Positions 7,624-15,352 are shown, counted from the first letter of the stretch. The stretch is DNA of 64,000 nucleotides from Teredinibacter sp. KSP-S5-2 (GCF_032773895.1 NZ_CP120416.1:1114001-1178000); one strand, 5' to 3'. The notes: generated by a model not told the origin, from the letters alone. Translations and numbers: made by a program.

Positions 7624-9099
7624 TGTGCATGGCGAATTCGTAATTTAAGAAAGAATTGGGAGCTGAAAGAGTCCGCGACAATGGCTTTCCCATGAATAAT
7701 TTGAAAAATTTATCGTTCTTGAGCGCTGGTTTGTTGATGGTTTTTCCGATCTGGAAGAATGCGTTCTGTTTTGGTTGTAATAGTCTTTAAATTGATCAAG
7801 TTTTCGTTGTAAATCGGAACTGGTCCAAAATAAAGTGTGGTCAAGAAACTCTCTTCGAACAGTACCAATGATACGTTCAATAAATGGATGAGAGGTTGGA
7901 ACACCGGGAAGTGATTTGACTTCTTTTATATCCAGGATATCGAGATTCGTCCACCAACGGTGAAACTCAAAAACTGGATCGTTATCCGAGCTTAAATACT
8001 TTGGTAATGTTTGTTTAAATCGAATCGCATTAAACATACGGCAGGCAGCAATACCGTTTATATCACCTTTTTGTGTGGCAAAACCAATAATACGTCGAGT
8101 GAATTGATTCATCACGACCATAACCCAATAACTATTCAATGTTGCCGATTCGCAGCGAAAGAAATCGAGGCTCCATAAACTATCCTTACAGTGTCCTAAA
8201 AACGTTAACCATGAAGGGCCTTGGTCATCTCCAGTTGGTTTATAGTGCTTATCTAACACTCGCCGAACAACATCTTTATTAATGTTGATTCCAAAAGCAA
8301 AATTGATTTGTTGTGCAATTCGAGGGTCTCCGAAACGAGGGTTTCGATATTTCATTTCCAGAATTGCATTAATAACATCTTGAGACGGCCCTTTAGGTCC
8401 AGGCTTTCTTTTGGGTTTTGATGAATAGAGCAGTTGGTATTTCTTTTCCTTAAGCGCTTTATGAAAACGAAGAATCGTGGCGGGTTTTAAAATAATGGCG
8501 TTTCGAATAATTCGTTGCAAACTCAAATACTGCGCGCACCAGCCAAGAATAAATCGGTCTTCCGGTGTTAGATTGGGTGACCGTTTATGTTTCCTGGACA
8601 GAACAAGAAGCTGCTTTCGTAAAGCAATGTTCTCAGCAACAATGGCTTTGGCTCCACCAGGAAGGAGAAGCCTGAATACCGTGGTCAACACAGACCAAAA
8701 AGAGAAGAGCCAAATTCGCATGGCGGGCGATCATATTCTATACAGGAAAATATGGCAAACAATCAATGAAGTGAGAATTATTACCAACACGCTCTGGTTG
8801 TCCATCCAGTTCTATTGGGAAATAGACATTTTTTCAAGAATGGGGTCTAATGAGAAACGAAAATGAATTCTGTGTTTTTCCAAGCGTTAGAAAGTAAGTT
8901 GTTGAAAACCAAGGAAAAACTGTCTCCTCATTGAGTGCATAGAAGACCCGGAAAGGTCTGTTATGTACTCAGGCAGCTTTTCCCCGGCCAAGAGCCTTCC
9001 TCAACCTAGCTTTCAGCTTGTTAACTCATTGAATTTAAAAAAGAAATTTTATGGGTGAGAATCGTTCTTATCCGGGTATATACGGAATTCCGTATAACA
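7624..9099 (-). mobile_element. IS copy 1 of 4 (1.48-kb DDE insertion sequence)
   Basis: The element is one of four near-identical ones of about 1475 bp. The left end TGTGCATGGCGAATTCG and the inverted right end TGTTATACGGAATTCC form an imperfect terminal repeat, giving TG...CA ends. One transposase gene runs leftwards, and some 375 bp lie between its start and the right end. The left flank (...CTTGTCC) is unique, whereas the right flank TACTGATACACGG is the same in all four copies and is the start of the 207-bp unit. No target duplication is seen. Confidence 0.7.
7645..8721 (-). CDS. IS transposase, DDE (rve integrase core) family, copy 1
   Basis: The 358-residue transposase has a helical N-terminal DNA-binding part (LRKQLLVLSRKHKR, then TPATILRFHKAL-like helix), a basic linker (KPKRKPGPKGP, ~102-112) and an rve catalytic domain. 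The triad is D186 (SLDFFR), D246 (SSDNDP) and E282 (PFIERIIG), exactly 35 residues between the last two, so a DD35E enzyme. The type is known as a single-ORF integrase-core transposase near IS481. Its ends agree, but I cannot fix the family name. The frame is intact, so the copy may be active. Confidence 0.85.
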   Translation of the reverse strand: MRIWLFSFWSVLTTVFRLLLPGGAKAIVAENIALRKQLLVLSRKHKRSPNLTPEDRFILGWCAQYLSLQRIIRNAIILKPATILRFHKALKEKKYQLLYSSKPKRKPGPKGPSQDVINAILEMKYRNPRFGDPRIAQQINFAFGININKDVVRRVLDKHYKPTGDDQGPSWLTFLGHCKDSLWSLDFFRCESATLNSYWVMVVMNQFTRRIIGFATQKGDINGIAACRMFNAIRFKQTLPKYLSSDNDPVFEFHRWWTNLDILDIKEVKSLPGVPTSHPFIERIIGTVRREFLDHTLFWTSSDLQRKLDQFKDYYNQNRTHSSRSEKPSTNQRSRTINFSNYSWESHCRGLFQLPILS

Positions 9100-9103
9100 T
9101 ACT

Positions 9104-9311
9104 GATACACGGCCTCGCTCGCTGCGCGACCTCGGCCATATATCGGGTCGGTGCTCAATTTTTTGTCGCAGATAGTTGTCCGCGCAGTGCGATTAATTGG
9201 GTAAGAATTATATTTTATTTATGAGGTGGTTGGGAAGAATAGGCGAGCGCGTCCGCCTATCAATCTGCTCCAAAAGTTCACCCCTGCGGGGTGACATTGA
9301 GCACCGCCCCG
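9104..9311 (+). repeat. attC-associated unit, copy E (next to IS copy 1)
   Basis: This is a complete copy starting GATACACGGCC directly after the IS right flank TACT and ending CACCGCCCCG before TTACATT. The inverted-repeat right arm has one mismatch. The next cassette gene begins 23 bases later. Confidence 0.85.
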
Positions 9312-9333
9312 TTACATTAAATAAGGAAGAAAC

Positions 9334-9696
9334 ATGAAGAAAATATTGTTATTTACTGTTTTGTCGGTATTAAGCGTTATGTCCAACGCAGCGGACAGAA
9401 AAAATGTTGTGGGTACTATTAAAAAAATTCAATTCATGGGGAAGAATTATACAAGCTATAGTACGAGTGGCGAAGCAATAGCATTTATATATATGGATGA
9501 GCTTCCGGTGTCTTGCGGAAATACAAATGGATTTCGTCGAGTGGCTATTACCTCGGAGCATCCTGCATATAGCGCGGTTGTTAGTGCCGCGTTAGCAGCC
9601 AAGGCATCGGGGCAGGTAGTGGATATGCATTACTTAGATGAATGCACTTTGTGGAACAGCAATGCATGGGACTTCTCCATTATTATGCTTGAATAA
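9334..9696 (+). CDS. Cassette-encoded secreted hypothetical protein
   Basis: The 120-residue protein has a classic signal peptide (MKKILLFTVLSVLSVMSNA, cut before ADRK), so it is exported to the periplasm. The mature ~100 residues have two cysteines (VSCGN and DECTLW) that could form a disulphide. ATG 9334 has AAGGAAG upstream. The following attC starts immediately. Family unknown. Confidence 0.7.
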   Translation: MKKILLFTVLSVLSVMSNAADRKNVVGTIKKIQFMGKNYTSYSTSGEAIAFIYMDELPVSCGNTNGFRRVAITSEHPAYSAVVSAALAAKASGQVVDMHYLDECTLWNSNAWDFSIIMLE

Positions 9697-9803
9697 TGTA
9701 ACAAACGTAGGCAGGCGACCTGTATTCCGGCGCTTAATTTTTATGCCGATCGCTACGCTGGCATAAAACCCAATCGCCTACATACAGTCGCCTTCTACGG
9801 GCG
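9697..9803 (+). other. attC site filled by the 207-bp unit
   Basis: The core GTAAC (9698-9702) opens a long palindrome: GTAGGCAGGCGACCTGTAT pairs with ATACAGTCGCCTTCTACGGGCG. The right core GTTA is replaced at its G by the repeat unit. Confidence 0.75.
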
Positions 9804-10007
9804 ATACACGGCCTCGCTCGTTGCGCGATCTCAGCCATGTATCGGGTCGGAGCTCAATTTTTGTCGCAGATAGTTGTCCGCGCAGTGCGATTAATTGAGA
9901 AAGAATTAAATTTAAATTATGAAGTGGTTGGCAAGAATAGGCGAGCGCGTCTGCCTATCAATCTGCTCCAAAAGTTCACCCCTGGGGGGGGATTGAGCTC
10001 CGACCTG
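9803..10007 (+). repeat. attC-associated unit, copy F
   Basis: The copy is complete but with a damaged end: the CACCCC/GGGGTG hairpin has become CACCCCTGGGGGG and the last arm reads GAGCTCCGACCTG. It heads a 1.7-kb block that is repeated at 23718-25399, where copy N carries similar damage. Confidence 0.8.
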
Positions 10008-10025
10008 TTCTGTTTAGTTGAGATA

Positions 10026-10307
10026 ATGAAAGAGTTTAAGAAGTGGAAAGTTGTAGCAAAATGGGCTTGGTTGGTACTTGCCATCTGGGTGGCAATTAGC
10101 TTCTTCGAGCTAAGTGACGCTCATATTTACTATACGTTGATATCGTGGGCGATTATGGGGGTTATTGTATTTGCGAACATCCAAATGCTAAATGCAAAGT
10201 GTACTTCTTGCGGCAAACCTCTACTAATGCCAGTGCACTGGTGTGGTACGGCAATTTTTACAAATCCTGTTGTGTGTCGTAATTGTGGAGTAAGGCATAA
10301 TGAATAG
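10026..10307 (+). CDS. Small membrane protein with C-terminal zinc ribbon, copy 1
   Basis: This 93-residue protein has two hydrophobic helices (WAWLVLAIWVAISFF and LISWAIMGVIVFANI), then C-x2-C (CTSCGK) and a second C-x2-C (CRNCG) with HWC in between, a treble-clef or zinc-ribbon pattern on the cytoplasmic side. ATG 10026 is chosen because the frame upstream is repeat sequence. A near-identical copy is at 23934-24215; differences there include E29V and V70A. No known family. Confidence 0.65.
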   Translation: MKEFKKWKVVAKWAWLVLAIWVAISFFELSDAHIYYTLISWAIMGVIVFANIQMLNAKCTSCGKPLLMPVHWCGTAIFTNPVVCRNCGVRHNE

Positions 10308-10350
10308 TTCAGGGGATAAGTAAAGCACGATACAAGCGACTTGTAGAGTG

Positions 10351-10403
10351 GGCGAAGAATAGATCCTTTCGGGTGTATACGGAACTCCTTATAGCGCAGT
10401 GTA
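10351..10403. repeat. Probable relic of the IS right end, copy 1
   Basis: GAATAGATCC...GGTGTATACGGAACTCC...TATAGCG resembles the right end of the four IS copies (GAATCGTTC...GGGTATATACGGAATTCCGTATAACA). It is duplicated at about 24259-24311. No other part of the IS is left. Confidence 0.4.
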
Positions 10404-10430
10404 ATATCATATATAAAAACGAGTCGAAAA

Positions 10431-10775
10431 ATGAGCTTTGAAATAGGTAAGGGGATATCTCTCAAAGAGCATATTCAAAGATGTATTAGAGGGGATACTC
10501 ATTCAGAGTGGATGATCTTCTCCGGTATTGATCTCACTTTAGATATGCTGGTTTTTCCTGTGTATCTCGATGTCTGTGATTTATATTCGGATGAGTATGG
10601 CGAAATTGAAGATCAGGTTTTATCGCAAGGAGATGGTTATGGGAACCTGCTTAATGAAGACCAACTCCTAGACATTGTTAATAATCTATTGTCTCAGAGA
10701 CATAACTATACGGACAAAGAGTTGGAAGCAGCATTAAACTACTACAGCAGATATGACACATTCATCGAATTGTAA
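10431..10775 (+). CDS. Hypothetical acidic protein of the duplicated block, copy 1
   Basis: This is a 114-residue soluble, acidic protein (MSFEIGKGISLKEHIQRCIRG...). It occurs with the Tdi1-like immunity gene 51 bases downstream in both copies of the block, so the two were probably acquired together. The copy at 24339-24683 differs by one residue (D/N in LLNEDQ). I do not recognise the family; the context suggests an immunity or accessory role, which is inference only. Confidence 0.65.
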   Translation: MSFEIGKGISLKEHIQRCIRGDTHSEWMIFSGIDLTLDMLVFPVYLDVCDLYSDEYGEIEDQVLSQGDGYGNLLNEDQLLDIVNNLLSQRHNYTDKELEAALNYYSRYDTFIEL

Positions 10776-10826
10776 GGTCATTATGAACGCATTAAAGCCG
10801 ACCCAATAAGCAGACGCATAATTCTT

Positions 10827-11306
10827 ATGAGTATCGAAGATATCTCAATCGAAACAGCTGAAGTTGATTGGCAAAAATGCCTTCAACATTGGTCGTGGAT
10901 ACTAAAAAAGTGTCCAGAGTTTAATATCCTTCTGGTAACAAAATTTGGTGAGATTTTCACTAAAGCTGATGACGGAGCTATTTGGTTTCTTAGTACTTCA
11001 AATGCTAGCTATGAGCCGGTGGCAAGCTCTCAAGAAGAATTGGCTAAGCTACTGGAAAATCAAGAAGAATATGAGTATTTCTTCATGCCTCGGATGATTT
11101 CTGTTTTAGAGCAAAGCCTCGGCCTGTTAGAGCATGGCAATTGCTACGGATTTCATGTGCCCTGCGTCTTTGAAGAATGCACCTTTGAGTCGAGTAATTT
11201 CAAGGTCATCTCCCTAGAAAGCTACCTCATCGGGTTGGGTGATATGCTTGGAAAACTACAGTCCACCCCAAGTGGAGAAAAGGTATTCATTCATGTTGAG
11301 GAATGA
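10827..11306 (+). CDS. T6SS immunity Tdi1-like (DUF1851) protein, copy 1
   Basis: The 159-residue protein follows the DUF1851 pattern: NILLVTKFGEIFTKADDGAIWFL in the middle and YGFHVPCVFEECTFESSNF plus ISLESYLIGLGDMLGKLQ at the end, matching the family's conserved YGF-P and HF-LGQ blocks. Tdi1 proteins neutralise a type VI secreted DNase, and homologues are common orphan immunity genes. No toxin is next to it, so it could be an orphan immunity gene. The second copy is at 24735-25214. Confidence 0.75.
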   Translation: MSIEDISIETAEVDWQKCLQHWSWILKKCPEFNILLVTKFGEIFTKADDGAIWFLSTSNASYEPVASSQEELAKLLENQEEYEYFFMPRMISVLEQSLGLLEHGNCYGFHVPCVFEECTFESSNFKVISLESYLIGLGDMLGKLQSTPSGEKVFIHVEE

Positions 11307-11489
11307 TTTATCACCCGACGGTGATACTTGAAGGGGGCGATGTTGAGTATAAGTCGATGTCCGCTTTTGAGTTTTCGAAGCTTCGATTTAGTTCATGGTC
11401 AACAGTCCGATAATGGAACCCAAAATCCATTAGCAGTATGCTATAAACAAACATAAACGGTACGTTTGGGGTGACATTGAGCCGACCCG
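11307..11489 (+). repeat. Second-type cassette repeat, copy 1
   Basis: The region begins with a hairpin ATCACC-CGAC-GGTGAT (11310-11325), has GATGTCCGCTTTTGAG and TATGCTATAAACAAACATAAAC, and ends GGGGTGACATTGAGCCGACCCG before TTAAATC. Only the last ~28 bases resemble the 207-bp unit. Other copies are at 25215-25399 and 35800-35952. It is probably an alternative attC-terminal module. Confidence 0.6.
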
Positions 11490-11518
11490 TTAAATCTTGA
11501 AAGGAATTGGATTCTATT

Positions 11519-11911
11519 ATGAAAATTCATGTGAAGGAATGGAGTGCTTTACTAAGAATAATCGGCATCTTGCTGATAAACACCGCATGGTATTTTCAGT
11601 CGACTGTACTATCTGATTATTCCAAGATCCTTGCTTATTATGATAGCGTGCCTATCGAGAAGAAGCTTGATCATATTATCGTTGAACTCAGTAAGCCCGA
11701 ATCTGAGCGTTTAAATGTAGATGCATCTGAGGTTATATTAGAAACGAAATTCCCTGGAAATGGCATTATTTCAGCACGAAATGGAGCAAATAGGGCAAGT
11801 AGCTTATATATAGCCATATTTATTTTGGGCTCCATATTTTTACTTATTCCGGAGCTTTTAGGGTTGTTTCTTTCAAAGAAGCAAATGAAGCGTTTGAGTA
11901 AATATTTTTAA
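11519..11911 (+). CDS. Cassette-encoded two-helix membrane protein
   Basis: This is a protein of about 130 residues. It has one membrane helix near the N-terminus (ALLRIIGILLINTAWYF) and another near the C-terminus (SLYIAIFILGSIFLLIPELLGLFL), with a ~65-residue loop between them, probably periplasmic. ATG 11519 is preferred to the TTG at 11507, which is too close to AAGGA. Family unknown. The stop lies in the left core of the next attC. Confidence 0.6.
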   Translation: MKIHVKEWSALLRIIGILLINTAWYFQSTVLSDYSKILAYYDSVPIEKKLDHIIVELSKPESERLNVDASEVILETKFPGNGIISARNGANRASSLYIAIFILGSIFLLIPELLGLFLSKKQMKRLSKYF

Positions 11912-11947
11912 CAAGGCAAAGCACGCGACAAGCGCGTGTTTGCAGCG
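11906..11947 (+). other. Short attC site filled by the 207-bp unit
   Basis: TTTTAAC is followed by AAGGCAAAGCACGCG, a four-base loop and GCGCGTGTTTGCAGCG. This is a very compact attC hairpin whose right core continues as ATACACGG instead of TTRRRY. Confidence 0.75.
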
Positions 11948-12154
11948 ATACACGGCCTCGCTCGCTGCGCGACCTCGGCCATGTATCGGGTCGGTGCTCA
12001 ATTTTTTGTCGCAGATAGTTGTCCGCGCAGTGCGATTAATTGAGAGAGAATTAATTTTAAACTAAGAAGTGGTTGGGAAGAATAGGCGAGCGCGTCCGCC
12101 TATCAATCTGCTCCAAAAGTTCACCCCTGCGGGGTGACATTGAGCACCGACCCG
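11947..12154 (+). repeat. attC-associated unit, copy H
   Basis: This is a complete copy with all four structural elements (GATACACGGCC hairpin, 14-bp inverted repeat, ATAGGCG hairpin, CACCCC hairpin). It is bounded by GCG at the left and TTAAATT at the right. Confidence 0.9.
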
Positions 12155-12187
12155 TTAAATTCGCTTAGCGAGTTGATCGATATATTT

Positions 12188-12814
12188 ATGAATAATTACA
12201 TCATAACCCTTATACTTTTTTGCTCATTATTATTACAAGCCTGCGATAAGTATGATAACAATCACATCGAAACAAATGATGTAGAAGGTGGGTTTCAGTC
12301 ACAAGATGAAGGGAAGCCTTACTCAGAGGCGAATAACAGTGCTTTGAGCAAAGCAACTAAGCTAATTCAGGAAGAAAAGTATGTGGACGCTATAAAAATC
12401 TATGGCGAAATTATTGATCAAAGTCCAAATGAATACGCAGCTTATCATGGCTTAGGCACAGCATATTTTTATCTCAACGACTTCGCTTTAGCTAAGAGCA
12501 ACTACGAAAAGGCTATATCGTTAAACAGCAAACTTAGTTACTCATATGCTGGCTTGGGTGTCTTAGCTAAAGAGAGTGAAAACTACACTGAAGCAATACA
12601 TCATTACAGCACTGCGATTAGCATCAATAAAAAATTTGCGCTTGCATACTATGGTAGAGCTAGCACCTATGAGGACATCAATGAATATAATAGAGCTGCC
12701 AATGATTACAATGAAGTAATAAAATTAGCGCCAAACTCAAGCTTAAGTCAAAAAGCTAAACAAAAGCTTGTCGCAATAAAAAATTTAACAAGTCAAAGCA
12801 CTCGGACATGGTAA
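12188..12814 (+). CDS. TPR-repeat lipoprotein
   Basis: This is a protein of about 208 residues. The N-terminus MNNYIITLILFCSLLLQAC is a lipoprotein signal with lipobox LLQAC, so a lipid anchor on the cysteine is expected. After a ~45-residue linker come about four tetratricopeptide repeats (ALSKATKLIQEEKYVDAIKIY; YHGLGTAYFYLNDFALAKSNY; YAGLGVLAKESENYTEAIHHY; YYGRASTYEDINEYNRAANDY). It should act as a periplasmic or outer-membrane protein-binding scaffold. The start upstream of 12188 would lie in repeat DNA. The last ~10 codons and the stop are formed by the attC. Confidence 0.8.
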   Translation: MNNYIITLILFCSLLLQACDKYDNNHIETNDVEGGFQSQDEGKPYSEANNSALSKATKLIQEEKYVDAIKIYGEIIDQSPNEYAAYHGLGTAYFYLNDFALAKSNYEKAISLNSKLSYSYAGLGVLAKESENYTEAIHHYSTAISINKKFALAYYGRASTYEDINEYNRAANDYNEVIKLAPNSSLSQKAKQKLVAIKNLTSQSTRTW

Positions 12815-12877
12815 AGCTGTCACCTTTTTTGTTCCAAAAAAGCCGCCAACTTCACCATGCCGGTGTTTGAGGCAACC
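12783..12877 (+). other. attC-like site overlapping a CDS end
   Basis: TTTAACAAGTCAAAGCAC...CATGGTAAAGCTG pairs with CAACTTCACCATG...GGTGTTTGAGGC. The left core is good but the right core has decayed (no GTTA). The preceding gene reads into its left arm and stops there. Confidence 0.65.
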
Positions 12878-12888
12878 AATACGAGACG

Positions 12889-13494
12889 ATGATGAAACAT
12901 ATACTTTTTTCTGCTAGTGGGAAAATTCCTAATCGGGGGAAGTACTTCCTAATGTACGTATGTCTTTGCTTCTTTACACTTCTGTTTGCTATAGCAGTGT
13001 CTCAACTTGAGTCTCTAAAGGAGTATAGCTATTTGGTTTTTGCCGTCGTTGTTTTGGGCTCGATAGCTATCAGAAAAAGTATTCCTAATGCTTCAATTTC
13101 CTTGAGAAACGACGAAGACGGCGAGGGTGTTGTGATTGAGGGAAGCTTTGATAGTAAAAAAGTTAGTGTTACTGAAGGTTATAAACTAAAAGCCGTTGAA
13201 AATCGAGATGGCTCTATAGTATTTAATGTTGTTGGAGAAAAAGGAGAGGAGGTTTTAGCTCTAAAGGAGGGATTGTTTACAGAATCTAGCATAAAAAATA
13301 TATCTCGTGCGGCGCAAGGTGTATTAAGTTCAAGCATAACGGAGCTAGACAATATTAAATCTTTAGAGAAAAATGACACTCCCAAATCAGTCTTATATCG
13401 TATTGTGGAGGAACCTTCAGCAGTCAAAGCTCAATGGTATTTCTTCGGTATGGTGATTATTACAATTGCCATATCATCGGTAATTATGGGTTAA
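12889..13494 (+). CDS. Cassette-encoded multi-pass membrane protein
   Basis: This is a 201-residue protein with two N-terminal membrane helices (~20-38 and ~47-63), a ~110-residue soluble loop with beta character (ASISLRNDEDGEGVVIEG...), and a C-terminal helix (WYFFGMVIITIAISSVIM). Its stop lies in the attC core TTAAC. Family unknown. Confidence 0.65.
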   Translation: MMKHILFSASGKIPNRGKYFLMYVCLCFFTLLFAIAVSQLESLKEYSYLVFAVVVLGSIAIRKSIPNASISLRNDEDGEGVVIEGSFDSKKVSVTEGYKLKAVENRDGSIVFNVVGEKGEEVLALKEGLFTESSIKNISRAAQGVLSSSITELDNIKSLEKNDTPKSVLYRIVEEPSAVKAQWYFFGMVIITIAISSVIMG

Positions 13495-13566
13495 CAAGCG
13501 GCATCAGGCGGATCAACTTTTCGCTCCTGCGTCGCTACAAGTTGCCCGCTGTGCCGGGCGTTAGGC
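13489..13566 (+). other. attC recombination site (canonical, not filled)
   Basis: GGTTAAC opens AAGCGGCATCAGGCGG...CAACTT, which folds against AAGTTG...CCGCTGTGCCGGGC, followed by GTTAGGC (13560-13566). At 78 bp it is a textbook site without the 207-bp unit. Confidence 0.85.
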
Positions 13567-13588
13567 CAAAAAAGGGAGAACGGTACAA

Positions 13589-13933
13589 ATGGGAATGACG
13601 GCAGAGGTTTTCGGAATCGGACCGTATAAAGAGTCTCTCGTTCAGTGTTATGAATACGATGAGCGTTACTACCGTGGAACAGTTGAAGGGGCCATAATTA
13701 CAGTTAGACTATTTGGTATTTATGAGGGCTCTACAGTAAGTAGGGAGTTTGCTTCGTTCCTCGGGATCAATGATGCTTGGGATTTTAACCAGCATAAGAT
13801 TGATCCATCTAAAGTGGATAAAGAAGGGTTGATTGATTTCGGTAATAGATATACCGACTACGATGAGAATTGTGAATATTTTTTAAAGTTACTTGATGCT
13901 GGTTATGAATTTCATTTTTTGCCTAATGGGTAA
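13589..13933 (+). CDS. Cassette-encoded hypothetical protein
   Basis: This is a 114-residue soluble protein starting MGMTAEVFGIGPYKESLVQCYEY, ending in a short beta strand (GYEFHFLPNG). The MGMTAEVFGIGP opening resembles small proteins that I associate with integron cassettes, but no function is known to me. A ribosome site (GGGAGAA) lies upstream and an attC follows 3 bases after the stop. Confidence 0.65.
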   Translation: MGMTAEVFGIGPYKESLVQCYEYDERYYRGTVEGAIITVRLFGIYEGSTVSREFASFLGINDAWDFNQHKIDPSKVDKEGLIDFGNRYTDYDENCEYFLKLLDAGYEFHFLPNG

Positions 13934-13935
13934 AG

Positions 13936-14017
13936 GCCTAACAAGGGGCTGTTTAGCGACCAATATTTGCTCCGGCCAAAAAGCGGCCTCCACAAATACC
14001 GACGCAAAAGCTGAGCG
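13936..14017 (+). other. attC site filled by the 207-bp unit
   Basis: The left core GCCTAAC is a perfect RYYYAAC. The site ends ...AAAAGCTGAGCG, where the repeat unit (ATACACGG) replaces TTRRRY. Confidence 0.7.
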
Positions 14018-14224
14018 ATACACGGCCTCGCTTGCTGCGCGACCTCGGCCATGTATCGGGTCGGCGCTCAATTTTTTGTCGCAGATAGTTGTCCGCGCAG
14101 TGCGATTAATTGGGTAAGAACTAAATTTTATTTATGAAGTGGTTGGCGAGAATAGGCCAGCGCGTCCGCCTATCAATCTGCTCCAAAAGTTCACCCCTTC
14201 GGGGTGACATTGAGCACCGACCCG
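14017..14224 (+). repeat. attC-associated unit, copy I
   Basis: This is a complete copy with the loop of the terminal hairpin changed to TTC and one arm base changed (GGGTCGGCGCTCAA). It ends CACCGACCCG before TTAGCTC. Confidence 0.9.
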
Positions 14225-14245
14225 TTAGCTCTATAGGAGTATTGA

Positions 14246-14656
14246 GTGAATACTAACGAAGGGAGAGTGTATTTTGCTCTAGAAGGAGATGACTTTGACC
14301 CTGACGAAGTGACTAAATTTCTTGGAATTGAGCCGACTTCAATCAAACGTAAAGGTTCTAAAGTCCCAGGTAAAATTCCAAAAATGAATTCGTGGCAGTT
14401 CTCTACAGAGAATATTGTTAACGACTTCATTGATGTATTTGAAATGTCTACCGAGATCGTTACCAAGCTTAAGCCTAAGAAAGATCTCATATTGGAAGCA
14501 ATGAAACGGTTTAATGCTTCGCCAAGATTTGAAGTAGTCTTATGGTTTTCCATGAATGAAGAGCACTCAACTCCGGCAATAGGTTTCGAAGTTGAAACAG
14601 TAGAATTTTTAGGTGAAATCGGTGCGTTCGTTGATATTGATACATATAAGCACTAA
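14246..14656 (+). CDS. DUF4279 domain protein
   Basis: The 136-residue protein starts RVYFALEGDDFDPDEVTKFLGIEPTSIKRKG, the DUF4279 signature (Y-F-L-x-G-x-D-x2-P-x-x-V-T-x-x-L-G-I-x-P). Function of the family is unknown; members occur in toxin-immunity loci and cassette arrays. GTG 14246 has AGGAG 8 bases upstream. Confidence 0.8.
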   Translation: MNTNEGRVYFALEGDDFDPDEVTKFLGIEPTSIKRKGSKVPGKIPKMNSWQFSTENIVNDFIDVFEMSTEIVTKLKPKKDLILEAMKRFNASPRFEVVLWFSMNEEHSTPAIGFEVETVEFLGEIGAFVDIDTYKH

Positions 14657-14688
14657 AGCAAAAGAGCTAACACCTATATGGCCGAACC

Positions 14689-14715
14689 TGTACATGGCGA
14701 ATTGTTAATTTAGAT
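14689..14715. repeat. Relic of the IS left end
   Basis: TGTACATGGCGAATTGTTAA... matches the left end of the four complete IS copies, followed by a weak match to the sequence behind it (AGAGCCAGAAAG). No transposase remains. Confidence 0.55.
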
Positions 14716-15026
14716 ATAGAGCCAGAAAGCGATTGAGTGAATTCGGGTTGTCTAGGCAACTTTGAGGTAGCAATATCTTTATTGGAGTAAGTTGGAAAAA
14801 GCTAAATGTGGCGCTTGGAGCCTATATTGCGGCCATTATTTATTCATATTGTGATAAGAGTGGATTGACAGAAACTTACCGAAATGATCAAATTTTGACT
14901 TACGGTATCGAGGGTTCGAGATTTCAATCGGTAGTGGGAAGGGGTACAGGTAGATGGATTGAAGAAAAAACATTCTATCTGTATGATTGTAGAGCGATTT
15001 TTGCTTTGTGTTGGTGCGTTGCTTTT
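14716..15026. other. Non-coding stretch with the diverged half of a dispersed repeat
   Basis: From about 14882 the sequence can be aligned loosely with 32406-32553 (shared TATCGAGGGTTCGA block). A 105-codon frame crosses it but runs into the repeat and has no usable start, so I do not call a gene. Confidence 0.45.
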
Positions 15027-15352
15027 TTCGAAAAGTGTACCCTCCACCCCGCCATCATTATGGAAACGTCGAGACATGAGATCTCGGCGTTTTGGTTTCT
15101 AGACCCCAGTAACTGCGGGCTCTAGCGGCGAGTTGCTTAGATATTCCCCAATTTTACGCCCCGCTTATTTCTCGAACAAAACGTACAAAAACCTCTCAAA
15201 CTCTCAAAAAATCTCCATTTTTCCCCAAAACAGAGGTATTTCGAGATACCTCCGAAACCCCTTTTAAATCAATAAGTTAAATTCCCCACGAAAAAAGGTT
15301 TTTTCGGCAACTGGGGGTGAGGTGGATTTCTCGAACTCTCGATATCTTCCAG
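15027..15352. repeat. 326-bp dispersed repeat, copy 1
   Basis: It is nearly identical to 32554-32879, with the same length and roughly 15 differences. It contains a terminator-like hairpin (CGTCGAGA...TCTCGGCG followed by TTTT, 15067-15093) and a long AT-rich part with homopurine/homopyrimidine runs (AAAACCTCTCAAACTCTC). There is no ORF. The sequence at either side differs. Confidence 0.8.

Noticed and set aside
8477-8866. + strand frames opposite the IS transposases
   Set aside because: They recur in all four IS copies as antisense shadows of the DDE transposase and its upstream region.
9104-9311. The 207-bp unit as a group IIC-attC intron
   Set aside because: These introns also insert in attC sites, but they are about 2 kb with a reverse transcriptase and a domain V hairpin; none of these is visible, and the insertion is at the crossover itself.
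14808-15125. 105-codon frame
   Set aside because: It runs into the 326-bp repeat, starts at a GTG without ribosome site, and has no protein-like features.
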